Source: Candidatus Competibacter denitrificans Run_A_D11 (GTDB taxonomy: Bacteria; Pseudomonadota; Gammaproteobacteria; Competibacterales; Competibacteraceae). Taken from it: DNA of 64,000 bases. This document shows positions 17,571-27,673 of the stretch, piece after piece; position 1 is the first letter of the stretch, and each line of letters begins with the position of its first letter. The stretch is taken from assembly GCF_001051235.1 (NCBI RefSeq), contig NZ_CBTJ020000054.1, forward strand, positions 1 to 64,000, read 5' to 3'. Below the pieces are notes generated by a model. The model ran no database searches, was not told where the DNA came from, and saw only the letters and a program-made list of their open reading frames with translations. The translations under genes were made by a program, and so were the position numbers.

Positions 17571-19619
17571 ATGTACGCTGAGCATTTCGGGCTACGCGAG
17601 CCGCCGTTTGCCCTGACCCCGGACCCCGCCTATGTCTATCTAAGCCGCCACCATCGGGAAGCATTGGCCCATTTGCTGTACGGCACTGACGAAAATGGTG
17701 GCTTTGTCCAATTGACTGGCGAGGTCGGCACCGGAAAAACCACCCTGGTTCGTGCCTTGCTGGAACAGGGCTTGGAACAGGTAGATATTGCCTTGTGCCT
17801 GAACCCACGTCTGACGGTTGAAGAATTGCTGGCCACCGTCTGTGATGAACTGGGCGTTACTTATTTGCCGGAGCACGCCAGCCTGAAAGTACTGGTGGAT
17901 GCGCTCAACGGCCATTTGTTGCGTGCCCATGCAGCGGGTCGGCGCACGGTCTTGATCATCGATGAGGCGCAAAATCTGAGCCGCGAAGTGCTGGAGCAGA
18001 TTCGCCTGTTGACCAACCTGGAAACCACCAAACATAAGTTGCTGCGTATCATTCTGGTCGGTCAGCCGGAGTTGAGGCAGTTTTTGGCGCGTTCGGATTT
18101 GCGGCAATTAGCCCAGCGCATTACCGCCCGCTATCATTTGTCGCCGCTTGATTCGGCGGAAACTGCCGCTTATATCGACCATCGGCTGCGCGTCGCGGGG
18201 GGTCGGGACAATGTGTTCAATCGTGGCGCGCTACGAGCCGTTGACCGGCTTTCCGGGGGCATTCCACGGCTGATCAACATCATTTGCGACCGTGCTCTGC
18301 TTGGCGCTTATAGCCAGAACGCGCATCGGGTCAGCACGGCCATTGTCCGCCAAGCGGCACGCGAAACGTTACAGAGCCAAACGCGCGGATTACCAAAACG
18401 CTTTACGTTCGGCTGGCGGGCGTTTGCGCTGAGCGTCATTGGCTTGGCCTTGATCGGTGTCGGGCGCTGGTTGCCGCGCGTTGATTCTCCGCCGGTTGCC
18501 GCCCTAGCTGATTTATCGCCAACCGTGGCAACGCCGCCATTACGCACTCCATCGCCTTTTATCGCCGCGCCGCTTGCCGCTGATACCGGAAAAACCGGCC
18601 GAGCGCTTCCCACCGCCGCAGGCCGTCTGGCGCCAATGGCAACAACCCATTCGACCTTGCCGCTACCATTACCGTTGCCATTGCCAATATCTGAGGTACT
18701 GCCAGACCTGGCAGCCACTGTGGGATTGGATGCTCTATCACCGATGCCACCCGACAAGAGCACGCCAACGTCAATATCCGTACCCAACGCAGCGTCTCAA
18801 TCACTGGCTTTGGCGCCCAAGATCCTGGCGGTATCGCCGCCTTCAGCCGCGACCGCTGTTTCGCCATTACCCCCGACGCGACCCTCCGTACCGCCGTCCC
18901 CTATCTCTGCCTTGGCACCAAGCCCGGAAATCGGCAACGCCATCAGCCTGACACCTCCGGCTGCCAGCCTGAACTCACCGTCAGTTCCCGAAACAAGTCC
19001 AGCGACTTTGGCGGCCCTTTTAGACAGTGCCCGCAACGAAAATCTCAACGACCGCCTATTGGCTCTTTGGGATGTTCCACCGCTGCAAGGACGCGCGGCT
19101 GCGTTTTGCGAACAGATCAAAACCCGCGCACTGCGCTGTCTGTCCGGTCAAGGTGATTGGGACGCATTGCGGCGTTTTGATCACCCCGCCGTGCTGCGGC
19201 TGGTTCAGAAGGGCATAACCATACCGGTATTGCTCCGTGCGCTCGGTGCAGACCAAGCGACGTTGGAGATTGCCGGTCAGCGGATCACGGTCCCCATAGA
19301 GCAACTCAAGCCGCTCTGGAGCGGTTACTATCTTTTGCTATGGAAACTGCAAACCGATCAGCCGATTATCGGACCCGGCAATAACGGTGAGGCGGTGCGC
19401 TGGCTGCGCCGTCGGTTGGCCATGGCGACCAGCCAATCGATTCCTGCAACCCTCTCGGAGGCATTCGATGCGGATTTGGGAAAACAGGTGCGCGCATTTC
19501 AGCAGAGTCAGGGACTCGAACCAGACGGCATCGCAGGAGGGCAAACGCTGGTTTTGCTGAATCATCTCGCGCCGTTGCCGGGTACTCCGCTGTTGAGCCG
19601 ACCGCATCGGGAACCTTGA
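17571..19619 (+). CDS. GspA/ExeA-like AAA ATPase with peptidoglycan-binding domain
   Basis: This 682-residue protein starts with the ExeA/GspA signature MYAEHFGLREPPFALTPDP. The AAA domain has Walker A GEVGTGKTT near residue 50 and Walker B VLIIDEAQNLS. One membrane helix follows at about 280-300 (FALSVIGLALIGVGRW), then a long Pro/Ser/Ala-rich linker (about 310-480), a region of unknown fold, and a C-terminal PG_binding_1 motif around 600-665 (GEAVRWLRRRL and VRAFQQSQGLEPDGIAG). ExeA with ExeB is known to help assemble the type II secretin through the cell wall. A GspB-like gene follows 1 bp later. No other type II genes are in view. Confidence 0.85.
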   Translation: MYAEHFGLREPPFALTPDPAYVYLSRHHREALAHLLYGTDENGGFVQLTGEVGTGKTTLVRALLEQGLEQVDIALCLNPRLTVEELLATVCDELGVTYLPEHASLKVLVDALNGHLLRAHAAGRRTVLIIDEAQNLSREVLEQIRLLTNLETTKHKLLRIILVGQPELRQFLARSDLRQLAQRITARYHLSPLDSAETAAYIDHRLRVAGGRDNVFNRGALRAVDRLSGGIPRLINIICDRALLGAYSQNAHRVSTAIVRQAARETLQSQTRGLPKRFTFGWRAFALSVIGLALIGVGRWLPRVDSPPVAALADLSPTVATPPLRTPSPFIAAPLAADTGKTGRALPTAAGRLAPMATTHSTLPLPLPLPLPISEVLPDLAATVGLDALSPMPPDKSTPTSISVPNAASQSLALAPKILAVSPPSAATAVSPLPPTRPSVPPSPISALAPSPEIGNAISLTPPAASLNSPSVPETSPATLAALLDSARNENLNDRLLALWDVPPLQGRAAAFCEQIKTRALRCLSGQGDWDALRRFDHPAVLRLVQKGITIPVLLRALGADQATLEIAGQRITVPIEQLKPLWSGYYLLLWKLQTDQPIIGPGNNGEAVRWLRRRLAMATSQSIPATLSEAFDADLGKQVRAFQQSQGLEPDGIAGGQTLVLLNHLAPLPGTPLLSRPHREP

Positions 19620-19620
19620 G

Positions 19621-20358
19621 ATGTCGTATATCCTCGATGCCCTGCGCAAGGCGGAACACGACCGTCATCGTGGGCGACCGCCACATCCGGTCACGTCCAC
19701 CGCGTGGAGTCCTGCCACCCGCCATAGCCGGTGGCTTTGGGTGGGTGCGGGAATCGGTTTGAGCGGCAATATCGCACTGCTGATTTATTTACTGTTTCGG
19801 CCACAACCGGTAGCAGAGCCGATCCCTGTAGTAGCGCCGGCACCCGTATCTGTCGTCCCCGCACCGCTGGAACCCACTGCACCGATCATCGCGCCAAAAG
19901 CGCCAGGTGTTGAACTGCTACCAACGACGCCGGTCTTGCCAGCAAGCGTCGCCCCGCTCAACACGCCAGCGAGTAGCCCACCAACACCTGCGCGCCCATC
20001 AAGCAAAGTACCGGCTAGCGCTTCACTGCCTCCCACGCGCGTGCCGACCCCCGTTGGCCACGAACGGCGCCGGGAGCTGACTGCAAAACCAACCGCCGGA
20101 GGCCCCTCCGTGACCTTCGGCCCGGAACCACCTCCCCTGCTGGAGATGCTACCGGCTAGTGCGCGGCGCGGGCTACCAGCCAAGCTCGACATTCATGTGT
20201 ACAGCCCGGATGCGGACAAACGGTTCGTGGTCCTCAACGGCCGGCGTTATCGTGAAGGGGAATCCATTGGCGAAGGCGCTGTACTGGAAACGGTCACGCC
20301 CGCCGGAGCCACCGTGCGCCAAGGGAGCCGGCGGTTCCGGTTAGCCGTGCCCCGCTAA
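19621..20358 (+). CDS. GspB-like general secretion pathway protein
   Basis: This 245-residue protein starts MSYILDALRKAEHDRHRG, the characteristic GspB/ExeB N-terminus. A single membrane helix lies at about residues 38-60 (WLWVGAGIGLSGNIALLIYLL), followed by a Pro/Ala/Thr-rich periplasmic linker of about 110 residues. The C-terminal GspB domain (IHVYSPDADKRFVVLNGRRYREG) ends in RLAVPR. It starts 1 bp after the GspA-like gene, matching the exeAB pair whose proteins form an inner-membrane complex. It converges with pilU, with 4 bp between the stop codons. Confidence 0.82.
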   Translation: MSYILDALRKAEHDRHRGRPPHPVTSTAWSPATRHSRWLWVGAGIGLSGNIALLIYLLFRPQPVAEPIPVVAPAPVSVVPAPLEPTAPIIAPKAPGVELLPTTPVLPASVAPLNTPASSPPTPARPSSKVPASASLPPTRVPTPVGHERRRELTAKPTAGGPSVTFGPEPPPLLEMLPASARRGLPAKLDIHVYSPDADKRFVVLNGRRYREGESIGEGAVLETVTPAGATVRQGSRRFRLAVPR

Positions 20359-20362
20359 CCGG

Positions 20363-21532
20363 TCACCGCTTTGCGGCCGCATCGATGTTCAGTTGGGCGG
20401 TTATCGCAGGCGGTGGCGGGCGCTTGCTCTCCAGCTTGATTTTCAGCCGTAAATTATTAGCGGAGTCAGCATGACGAATAGCGGTTTCGTAGCTAATCAG
20501 TTTCGATTCATACAGATCGAACAGCGCCATATCGAAGGTGATGATGCCCTGCTCACCCGAGCGGGCCATGACGGGCTTGATCTCCTTGATCCGTCCCTGA
20601 AAGATCAGCTCAGCCATGAGAGGGGTGTTGAGCAAGATCTCGACGGCTGGAACCAGGCCGCTGCGGTCTTGGCGCGGCAGCAGGCGCTGGGAAATGAACG
20701 CTTTGATATTGAAAGACAAGTCCATTAATACTTGCTGGTGGCGCTCTTCGGGGAAAAAATTGAGGATGCGGTCGAACGCCTGATCCGTGTTGTTGGCATG
20801 CAAGGTGGTGAGACAAAGGTGACCGGTCTCGGCAAAATTGATGACCGACTGCATCGTCTCACGATCCCGAACTTCACCGATCAGGATGACGTTGGGGGCC
20901 TGACGCAAGGTATTTTTCAGCGCTATTTCATAGGATTCGGTATCAACTCCGACCTCGCGCTGGTCCACCAAACACTGTTTGTGGCGGTGAAAAAACTCAA
21001 TCGGATCTTCAACCGTGATGATATGTTCGCGTGCCTGGCTGTTGCGATGATCAATCAGGGCCGCCATGGAGGTAGTTTTGCCGGAACCGGTACCGCCTAA
21101 AAAAATCACCAAACCGCGCTTGGCCATGGCGATATCCCGCAAAATCGACGGCAGATTCAGGTCGTCGATGGTGGGAATCTGCTGTTGAATCAGCCGCAGC
21201 ACCATGCCGGCGCTACCGCGTTGGGTAAAGGCGCTCACCCGAAAGCGGGCGACATCGGGAAAATTCAAGGAAAAATTGATTTCGTGGCGGTCATCAAACT
21301 CCCGCGCCTGACGGTCGTTCATGACCGAGCGGACTAACAGCCCGGCCTGCTGGGGAGTCAGATTCTGGCCGCTGACCCGGCGGATATCCTGGTTGATCTT
21401 CAGTGCCGGCGGGCTGCCGGCGGTGATGAAAATATCTGACCCTTTCATTTCCAGCAGTTTGAGCGTGAGCTCGTAAAGATACTGGGTCGCTTTCTCGCTA
21501 TCATTCAACGTCCCTTCCAGTTTTTGTTCCAT
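20363..21532 (-). CDS. pilU: Type IV pilus retraction ATPase PilU
   Basis: This 389-residue member of the PilT/VirB11 secretion ATPases has Walker A GGTGSGKTTS at 146-155, the Asp box around ITVEDPIEF, Walker B LIGEVRD and the His box TTLHANNTDQAFDRI. PilU rather than PilT is favoured by the start ELTLKLLEMKGSDIFITAGSPP style and by the C-terminal GEQGIITFDMALFDLY. PilU is an accessory ATPase that works with PilT in pilus retraction. Here pilT is not next to it, unlike in Pseudomonas. The gene is divergent from the protease gene across 249 bp. Confidence 0.88.
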   Translation of the reverse strand: MEQKLEGTLNDSEKATQYLYELTLKLLEMKGSDIFITAGSPPALKINQDIRRVSGQNLTPQQAGLLVRSVMNDRQAREFDDRHEINFSLNFPDVARFRVSAFTQRGSAGMVLRLIQQQIPTIDDLNLPSILRDIAMAKRGLVIFLGGTGSGKTTSMAALIDHRNSQAREHIITVEDPIEFFHRHKQCLVDQREVGVDTESYEIALKNTLRQAPNVILIGEVRDRETMQSVINFAETGHLCLTTLHANNTDQAFDRILNFFPEERHQQVLMDLSFNIKAFISQRLLPRQDRSGLVPAVEILLNTPLMAELIFQGRIKEIKPVMARSGEQGIITFDMALFDLYESKLISYETAIRHADSANNLRLKIKLESKRPPPPAITAQLNIDAAAKR

Positions 21533-21781
21533 GTGTGCCCCTCTCTTGTCGCTCGCGCTATACCCGCTTGTCGGCAGTGGTGAAGCCCAACGGTTCTGAT
21601 TACCTGAGTCACTCTTACGCCGACGTTTGCCTCACCAGAGTATCGCTAACTATTTTATACTGCGCAAATCACACCGACGTTTGGCTATTGCGGCGCGCTC
21701 CCGCTTTTGGCCATTGCCCTAAACGACCTCGCCGCCCGCGGCAGCGCCTTAAAAACCGCCGCGCCCCTTGAGGAGATCCGC

Positions 21782-23245
21782 GTGGCCTTGATTCGCTCCT
21801 GCCGCCGATGGTTGAACGTTTGCCTGCTGGCAATGCCGCTGTCCTGTGTGGCCGCCACCCCGGCGCGCACAGCGGAACCGCAACCCTTGCCCGACTTTCG
21901 CAAGCTCGTCAAACAAAACGAAGCGGCCGTGGTCAACATCAGCTCAACACAAGCACCGAGCAAACAGAATACCAACCGCAAGCCTGGCCTGCCGGATCTG
22001 CCGGGTAAGGAGAATCCTTATCTCGAATTTTTCAAGCGCTTCTTTCAGGACCGACCCGAATTGCCGGGAGATCGCCAATCCAATTCTCTGGGATCAGGTT
22101 TTGTGATCTCAGCGGACGGTTACATCCTAACGAACGCCCATGTCGCCCAAGATGCCGACAAAATCATCGTGCGCTTGAGCGATCAGCGCGAACGCCCGGC
22201 CAAAGTGATCGGTGTGGACGACCTGACCGATGTTGCGGTTCTCAAGATTGAGGGCGACAACCTGCCAACTGTGAAAATTGGCGATTCCGACGCATTGGAA
22301 GTCGGAGAATGGGTGTTGGCCATCGGTTCGCCTTTCGGCCTGGAACATACCGCTACCCAAGGTATCGTCAGTGCGGTGGGCCGCAATCTGCCCAGCGGGA
22401 CTTATGTGCCCTTTATTCAAAGCGATGTTGCCGTCAACCCCGGCAGCTCCGGTGGACCGCTGTTTAACCTGCGCGGCGAGGTGGTGGGCATCAATTCGCA
22501 AATTTACAGCAGCACCGGCGGTTACATGGGCCTGTCGTTTGCCATTCCGATCAAATTAGCGATTCAAGTGGTCGAACAGTTGAAAGCGACTGGTGAAGTC
22601 ACACGCGGCTGGTTAGGGGTGCTCTTGCAAGCGGTCAATAACGACTTGGCAGAAGCGTTCAAACTGGATCGACCGCGCGGGGCCTTGGTCGCGCAGATTT
22701 TACCGGATAGCCCGGCCATCAGCGCCGGATTCAAGCCCGGTGACGTCATCCTGCGCTACGGCGGCGAACCGGTGGAAGATTCCTCGCAACTGCCGCGCAT
22801 GATCGGAGTGACGCCAGTCGGCAAGACCGTGGCCATGTCGATCTTGCGTAACGGCGAACCCCTGGAAATCAAGGCCACCATCGCCCGGCTGGAAACGGTG
22901 GAAGATCCGGTGACCACGATGGATGAACACAGCGAACCGCGCCTCAGTATCACCGTAGCCGATCTGAGCAACGAGCAGCGTCGGATGTTAAGCGCCGACG
23001 AGCAAGGCGTGCTGGTGACGGCGCTGGATGCCGGGCCGGCGGCGAACGCGGGCCTGTACCCAGACGATATCATCTTACAAATCAATCATATCCCCGTAAA
23101 AAGCGCCAACCAGTTCGTCGAACTGGCCAAGGAACTACCCAAGGGCAAGGCGGTGCCGATTTGGGTACGCCGGGAAAATGAAACGCTTTATCTGGCTGTG
23201 CGTTTGCCCGATGACGTACCCACTCCGCAAGCGGTCCCCCGATGA
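21782..23245 (+). CDS. Do-family periplasmic serine protease (DegP/DegQ/MucD type)
   Basis: These proteases degrade and refold damaged envelope proteins. From GTG 21782 the protein has 487 residues and begins with a signal peptide ([21 protein letters not shown]). The catalytic triad is His120 (TNAHVA), Asp150 ([10 protein letters not shown]) and Ser223 ([10 protein letters not shown]). Two PDZ domains follow, starting near 280 ([18 protein letters not shown]) and 400. The GTG start is chosen because AGGAG lies 7 bp ahead and the signal peptide begins there; an upstream in-frame ATG at 21707 would add 25 residues. It overlaps accA by 4 bp, an uncommon pairing that suggests co-transcription. 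Confidence 0.93.
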   Translation: MALIRSCRRWLNVCLLAMPLSCVAATPARTAEPQPLPDFRKLVKQNEAAVVNISSTQAPSKQNTNRKPGLPDLPGKENPYLEFFKRFFQDRPELPGDRQSNSLGSGFVISADGYILTNAHVAQDADKIIVRLSDQRERPAKVIGVDDLTDVAVLKIEGDNLPTVKIGDSDALEVGEWVLAIGSPFGLEHTATQGIVSAVGRNLPSGTYVPFIQSDVAVNPGSSGGPLFNLRGEVVGINSQIYSSTGGYMGLSFAIPIKLAIQVVEQLKATGEVTRGWLGVLLQAVNNDLAEAFKLDRPRGALVAQILPDSPAISAGFKPGDVILRYGGEPVEDSSQLPRMIGVTPVGKTVAMSILRNGEPLEIKATIARLETVEDPVTTMDEHSEPRLSITVADLSNEQRRMLSADEQGVLVTALDAGPAANAGLYPDDIILQINHIPVKSANQFVELAKELPKGKAVPIWVRRENETLYLAVRLPDDVPTPQAVPR

Positions 23246-24282
23246 ATCCGAACAATTGCCTGGACTTCGAAAAGCCCATCGCCGAACTGGAAGCGATGCT
23301 GCAAGAATTGCGTGATCTTAGCACGCAGCAAGACCTTAACATCAGCGATGAGATCGCCCGGCTGGAGGCGAAAAGCAAGGCCCTCACCGAATCGATTTTC
23401 GCCAGTCTCACGCCATGGCAGATCGCCCAGATCGCCCGCCATCCGCTTCGCCCCTATACGCTGGATTACATCGAACGGCTGCTGACTGATTTTCAGGAAT
23501 TGCACGGCGACCGGGCTTTTGCCGATGATCACGCCATCGTCGGCGGGCTGGGGCGCTTGAACGGGCGAGCGGTCGTGGTGATCGGCCATCAAAAAGGCCA
23601 CGATACTAAAGAGAAGATTTACCGCAATTTCGGAATGCCCCGGCCGGAGGGGTATCGCAAGGCGCTGCGACTGATGAAGCTGGCCGAGCGCTTCCAGTTG
23701 CCAGTGCTCACGCTCATTGACACGCCCGGCGCTTATCCGGGGATTGGCGCTGAGGAGCGCGGCCAGAGCGAAGCCATCGCCCGCAACCTTTCCGAAATGA
23801 GTCGGCTACGCGTGCCGATCATTTGTCTGGTGATCGGCGAAGGAGGTTCTGGCGGTGCGCTGGCAGTCGGCGTGGGTGATCGCGTGCTGATGCTCCAATA
23901 CAGCACCTATTCGGTGATTTCGCCGGAAGGATGCGCGGCGATTTTATGGAAGAGCGCCGAGAAAGCCCCTGATGCCGCCGAGGCGCTGGGGTTGACCGCC
24001 GAACGGCTGCTCAAGTTGCGGCTGATTGATGGCATCGTTGCCGAGCCATCCGGTGGTGCCCACCGTGATCCGACACGGATGGCTGAGAATATCCGCGCCG
24101 CCTTGCACGAAAACTTACAGCAACTGAATGCCTTGGCGGTGGATGATTTGCTGGAGCAACGCTATCGGCGGCTGATGGCTTACGGGGTGTTCAAGGAAAC
24201 TGAACCGGCCACCTCGACTCAATCGTCCTGGCAAAGTAGCGTGGCAGCTCTGCTGGGTAAGGAACGCGCCGGCGAAGGCTAG
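23242..24282 (+). CDS. accA: Acetyl-CoA carboxylase carboxyltransferase subunit alpha
   Basis: AccA with AccD transfers the carboxyl group from biotin to acetyl-CoA to make malonyl-CoA, the first step of fatty acid synthesis. The 346-residue protein starts [20 protein letters not shown] and contains [30 protein letters not shown], the oxyanion-type [12 protein letters not shown] and [11 protein letters not shown]. It is some 25-30 residues longer than Escherichia coli AccA, mostly at the C-terminus ([21 protein letters not shown]). The ATGA overlap with the upstream protease gene points to translational coupling. Confidence 0.96.
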   Translation: MNPNNCLDFEKPIAELEAMLQELRDLSTQQDLNISDEIARLEAKSKALTESIFASLTPWQIAQIARHPLRPYTLDYIERLLTDFQELHGDRAFADDHAIVGGLGRLNGRAVVVIGHQKGHDTKEKIYRNFGMPRPEGYRKALRLMKLAERFQLPVLTLIDTPGAYPGIGAEERGQSEAIARNLSEMSRLRVPIICLVIGEGGSGGALAVGVGDRVLMLQYSTYSVISPEGCAAILWKSAEKAPDAAEALGLTAERLLKLRLIDGIVAEPSGGAHRDPTRMAENIRAALHENLQQLNALAVDDLLEQRYRRLMAYGVFKETEPATSTQSSWQSSVAALLGKERAGEG

Positions 24283-24367
24283 CAAGACAATCGTCGGGCA
24301 TCGCATAGGCTCCGGTGCGCTGACCGATCCTATCGCGTTCCAGGCTACCGTGACCGGCTGGAGCGCG

Positions 24368-26512
24368 TCACTGGCCCCGGCGAATCCACACATCGGTGTC
24401 GGCGGATTGCCCGCTTTGATCGAAGACGGTGATCCGTGCCATCCCCTCGCCATCCGGCGCCCAGAAGGCATCCCGCCGCCAGCCGCTGGCATTGAGCGGT
24501 TGGCCATTGACCAGCCAGCGTAAGGGTTTGACGCCACCCTTGGCCACCAGAGGCAAGTCGGCCAGGGTGCCATCGCGGTCAGGCAATTCCACCGTCGAGC
24601 CGGCGACCGGAAAAGTGATATCCAGTGGTGGCGTGTTCGTTAGCTTCGCCGGTGTATCCACGGCCGACCGGAAGTAACGTAGTCGCTCCGGCAACTGATC
24701 ACGGCTGACCAGGAGCGTGCCGGGCGGTGGTGCCTGGACCTGGGCGGTCGGGACAGGCAGTAGATCGAATATTCGAAACAACAACGGTGCGGCGGTATTG
24801 CGCCCGTAATGTCCGGGACTAGGAGAGCCGTCCGGCTGACCGACCCAAACCCCCACAGTATGATCGGCGTCGAAGCCCAGCGCCCAGGCATCGCGAAATC
24901 CGTAAGAGGTGCCGGTTTTATAGGCGATAGGATGCGGGCTGGCGACGCTACCCGGTGTCAGGACGTTGCCAGGTGTTGGTGCCGTGCGCAAGATCTCAGC
25001 CAAATACCAACAGGCTGTTTCCGTCAGAAGGGCTTGGCCGACTGGTTGCGGATCGGCGGGGCCGAAGCGCAAGGGCGCCACTGTGCCACCGTTGGCAAAG
25101 CCGACGTACAGCGTGACAAGTTCTTCCAGCGTCACCCCGACGCCACCCAGCACCAGTGGTAGACCCGGTTGCGGGTGTGCCGCATTCCAGTGCAGGGGTA
25201 GCCCGACCTCGCGTAAGCGGCTCGCTACTCGTGCTGGCCCGACCTGGGCCAGTACCGCGACTGCTGGAATATTGAGCGATTGTTGCAAAGCTTCGCGCAC
25301 CGTGACCTGGCCGGCATGGGTGTGATGAAAATTGGTCGGCGTATAGCCAGCAAACCGGCTGGGAACATCGTCGATCAGGGTTTCGGGATGGATCAGTAAA
25401 TCATCGAAACCGAGGCCGTAAACCAACGGTTTTAAGGCTGATCCCGGTGAACGAATAGCGCGCACCATATCGATCTGCCCGGAGCGCCGCGCGTCGAAGA
25501 AATCGCTAGCCCCTAGATAGGCCAACACTCGACGGCTACGATTCTCCACGACGAGCAGGGCAATGCTGGCACTTCGTTCGAGCTGAGCTTGCTGTTGGCG
25601 GGCCAGGGCTTCCAGGGTATGTTGCAGATCCCGATCCAGGTCAGTGCGATGCAGCGTCGTATCGGGCCGCGCGGTGCGCAAGCGATCAGCCAGGTGCGGC
25701 GCCAAAAAAGGTGGTGGGCGATAGCGGGTCGGCAGCGGTTCCTGGCGGGCTTCGGCCACCTGCTGCGCGTTGAGTACCCCAAGCCGGCCCATCCGCACCA
25801 GCACTTTGTCACGGGCAGTACGCGCGCGTTCGGGGAAGCGATCCGGGCGCAAGCGCGAAGGGGCTTGTGGCAGTACCACCAGCAGCGCGGCTTCGGCTGG
25901 GGTTAATCGGCCCGGTTCCTTGCCAAACCAGGCCAGGGAGGCTGCCCGAATCCCTTCCAGATTGCCGCCATAAGGCGCTAGCGTCAGATAAACGCCGAGA
26001 ATCTCATCCTTGCCGTAACGCCACTCCAATTGCAGGGCGCGCAGCATCTCACCGATTTTACCGGCCAACGTCCGTGGGTGAGGTTCTAACAAGCGGGCGG
26101 TTTGCATCGTCAGGGTGGACGCGCCGGAAACGGGCCGGCCATGCCAAAGCCACTGGCCCAACGCCCTGATGAGAGCCAGTGGATCAAGGCCACTGTGGTC
26201 AGCGAAACGGCGGTCTTCGTAAGCGAGCAACATTCGCAAATAGAGCGGATCGACCTCGGCCACGCGCGCTGGTAATCGCCACAGGCCGCCGGCGACGGTG
26301 AAGCTTCGTAATAGACGGTCGCGCGCATCCAGCACCAACACCGACGTTTGGCGAGGCTTTTCCAGCGGCGGCGGCAACCAGCTATCCAATCCCAGCAAGC
26401 AAGCGATCATTATCAGCACTGCAATCAGCCAACCGCCGTAGCGGTACCGGATGAGGCGCTGACGCTCCAAAATCTTGGTCGAGAGATCGGTCATGGTCGA
26501 GAGATCGGTCAT
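24368..26512 (-). CDS. pbpC: Penicillin-binding protein 1C
   Basis: This is a bifunctional peptidoglycan glycosyltransferase/transpeptidase of class A, PBP1C subtype, 714 residues. A membrane anchor lies at about residues 28-47. The GT51 domain carries AYEDRRFADHSGLDP and GASTLTMQTARLLEP. The transpeptidase domain has SPGSALKPLVYG (SxxK) and YKTGTSYGFRDA (KTG). A C-terminal beta-sandwich region after about 620 is typical of PBP1C. The first 12 residues are a perfect repeat (MTDLST twice), from an 18-bp tandem duplication, so either Met can start translation. The start overlaps the sir2 stop by 4 bp. The alpha-2-macroglobulin gene that often accompanies pbpC is absent here. Confidence 0.93.
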   Translation of the reverse strand: MTDLSTMTDLSTKILERQRLIRYRYGGWLIAVLIMIACLLGLDSWLPPPLEKPRQTSVLVLDARDRLLRSFTVAGGLWRLPARVAEVDPLYLRMLLAYEDRRFADHSGLDPLALIRALGQWLWHGRPVSGASTLTMQTARLLEPHPRTLAGKIGEMLRALQLEWRYGKDEILGVYLTLAPYGGNLEGIRAASLAWFGKEPGRLTPAEAALLVVLPQAPSRLRPDRFPERARTARDKVLVRMGRLGVLNAQQVAEARQEPLPTRYRPPPFLAPHLADRLRTARPDTTLHRTDLDRDLQHTLEALARQQQAQLERSASIALLVVENRSRRVLAYLGASDFFDARRSGQIDMVRAIRSPGSALKPLVYGLGFDDLLIHPETLIDDVPSRFAGYTPTNFHHTHAGQVTVREALQQSLNIPAVAVLAQVGPARVASRLREVGLPLHWNAAHPQPGLPLVLGGVGVTLEELVTLYVGFANGGTVAPLRFGPADPQPVGQALLTETACWYLAEILRTAPTPGNVLTPGSVASPHPIAYKTGTSYGFRDAWALGFDADHTVGVWVGQPDGSPSPGHYGRNTAAPLLFRIFDLLPVPTAQVQAPPPGTLLVSRDQLPERLRYFRSAVDTPAKLTNTPPLDITFPVAGSTVELPDRDGTLADLPLVAKGGVKPLRWLVNGQPLNASGWRRDAFWAPDGEGMARITVFDQSGQSADTDVWIRRGQ
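26477..26512. repeat. Two 18-bp tandem repeats at the pbpC start
   Basis: GGTCGAGAGATCGGTCAT occurs at 26477-26494 and again, identical, at 26495-26512. On the minus strand each unit encodes MTDLST, so the duplication copies the pbpC start codon. The outer copy keeps the 4-bp overlap with sir2. A recent slippage event is the simplest explanation. Confidence 0.9.
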
Positions 26513-27363
26513 GGCTCATGCGCACAGAGCGCCAATCGCTCTACCAGGCTGTTTAATGTCGGCCCACAAGGTAGGCTCACTTTGAGGGCCAACTCATTGT
26601 CGGCGCGGGTACGGCCAAGATTGATCGCGGCAATCGGTTGGTGATGAGCAGTTGCCAATGCACAAAAGCGATAGCCGGAGAAAACAGCCAAAGACGAACC
26701 AATCACCAGCAGAGCATCCGCTTCGGCGAGGCGGCGACATGCCTGCTCGACGCGGGATTTCGGCACGGCCTCACCGAAAAAAACTACCGCCGGTCTCAGT
26801 AGACCCCCACACGCGGGACAGTTCGGTACTCGGAAGCTGCCACAATCAACATCATCTAAATCCGCGTCGCCATCAGGACCCAGCGCTGCCACCAGCGCCG
26901 TAAAGGCCAGGTTATTCTCCGCCAAGGCGACCTGAAACGCCTCGCGCGCACCCCGATAAGGGCATTCCAAACAGACGACGCTATCAAGTCGCCCGTGCAA
27001 GTCGATCACCTGTCGGCTGCCGGCTTGTTGGTGCAGGCCATCGACGTTTTGTGTGATGATTTGATGGACGAATCCTGCCGCTTCCAAGCGGACCAGGGCC
27101 GCATGAGCGAGATTCGGCTGGGCGCGGGCGAACGTCGGCCAGCCCAACAAGCTCCGTGCCCAGTAGCGGCGTCGGCTATGCTCGCTGCGGATAAATTCTT
27201 GATAACGCATCGGTTCTTGGCGTTTCCAGTTGCCGTTGGCATCCCGGTAATCGGGGATACCGGAATCTGTACTAATACCCGCGCCGGTCAATACGCACAA
27301 ATGGCGGTGGTGTTCGATAAAATCCACCAACAAATCCAATGGGTCTGCGGAAAAAATAGACAT
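26509..27363 (-). CDS. Sir2-family NAD-dependent protein deacylase
   Basis: Sirtuins remove acyl groups from lysines, using NAD. The 284-residue protein has the NAD-binding TGAGIS (26-31) with [17 protein letters not shown] (104-111), the catalytic His in IDLHG (His123) and a zinc-binding set Cys131/Cys134 (CLECP) and Cys182/Cys185 (CPACGG). It resembles the bacterial class with the GIPDYRD motif rather than CobB class III (GIPTFRG). It overlaps pbpC and is probably co-transcribed. A MITE has inserted with its target duplication ending 15 bp before the start codon, so the native promoter or ribosome site may have changed; no good ribosome site is visible. Confidence 0.9.
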   Translation of the reverse strand: MSIFSADPLDLLVDFIEHHRHLCVLTGAGISTDSGIPDYRDANGNWKRQEPMRYQEFIRSEHSRRRYWARSLLGWPTFARAQPNLAHAALVRLEAAGFVHQIITQNVDGLHQQAGSRQVIDLHGRLDSVVCLECPYRGAREAFQVALAENNLAFTALVAALGPDGDADLDDVDCGSFRVPNCPACGGLLRPAVVFFGEAVPKSRVEQACRRLAEADALLVIGSSLAVFSGYRFCALATAHHQPIAAINLGRTRADNELALKVSLPCGPTLNSLVERLALCAHEP

Positions 27364-27382
27364 CTATGCGTGGAGTAAATGT

Positions 27383-27499
27383 TAGGAGTTACGCAGTTGA
27401 AATTCTAAGTGATTGATTAATGGAAAATTTCGGTTGTCTACCGCACAAGTCGATTTCTTTTAAAATCAGAGTGTTAGAGATCCAACTGCGTAACTCCTA
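27383..27499. mobile_element. 117-bp MITE, copy 1
   Basis: The element starts TAGGAGTTACGCAGTTG and ends with its exact inverse complement, 17 bp each. It is flanked by the 5-bp direct repeat AATGT (27378-27382 and 27500-27504), a target duplication. It has no coding capacity. Copy 2 at 40281-40397 has the same length and, by hand count, 8 differences. The same terminal repeat bounds the IS fragment at 80-96. The remaining 174 bp up to 27673 are AT-rich with no feature I can assign beyond a likely promoter zone and an AGGGG ribosome site for the next gene. Confidence 0.93.
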
Positions 27500-27673
27500 A
27501 ATGTAATGGCATAGAATCTGGGCTAAAATAAATACAGTGTGTGTAGGTCTAATGCTTGTACAATTTTATTTTAAAATCAGAACCTGTTTCAGCGGCGGTT
27601 GTCGCATTTCCCTTCGGGGAGTGAAGGGTTAAATGTGCGCTTGTTCGCGTGGTGATCATTAGGGGTTAGAGCG

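Noticed and set aside
21627..21656. TTGCCT-18 bp-TATTTT as promoter of the Do-family protease gene
   Set aside because: The -35 and -10 are each poor and the distance to the start is large; too weak to list.
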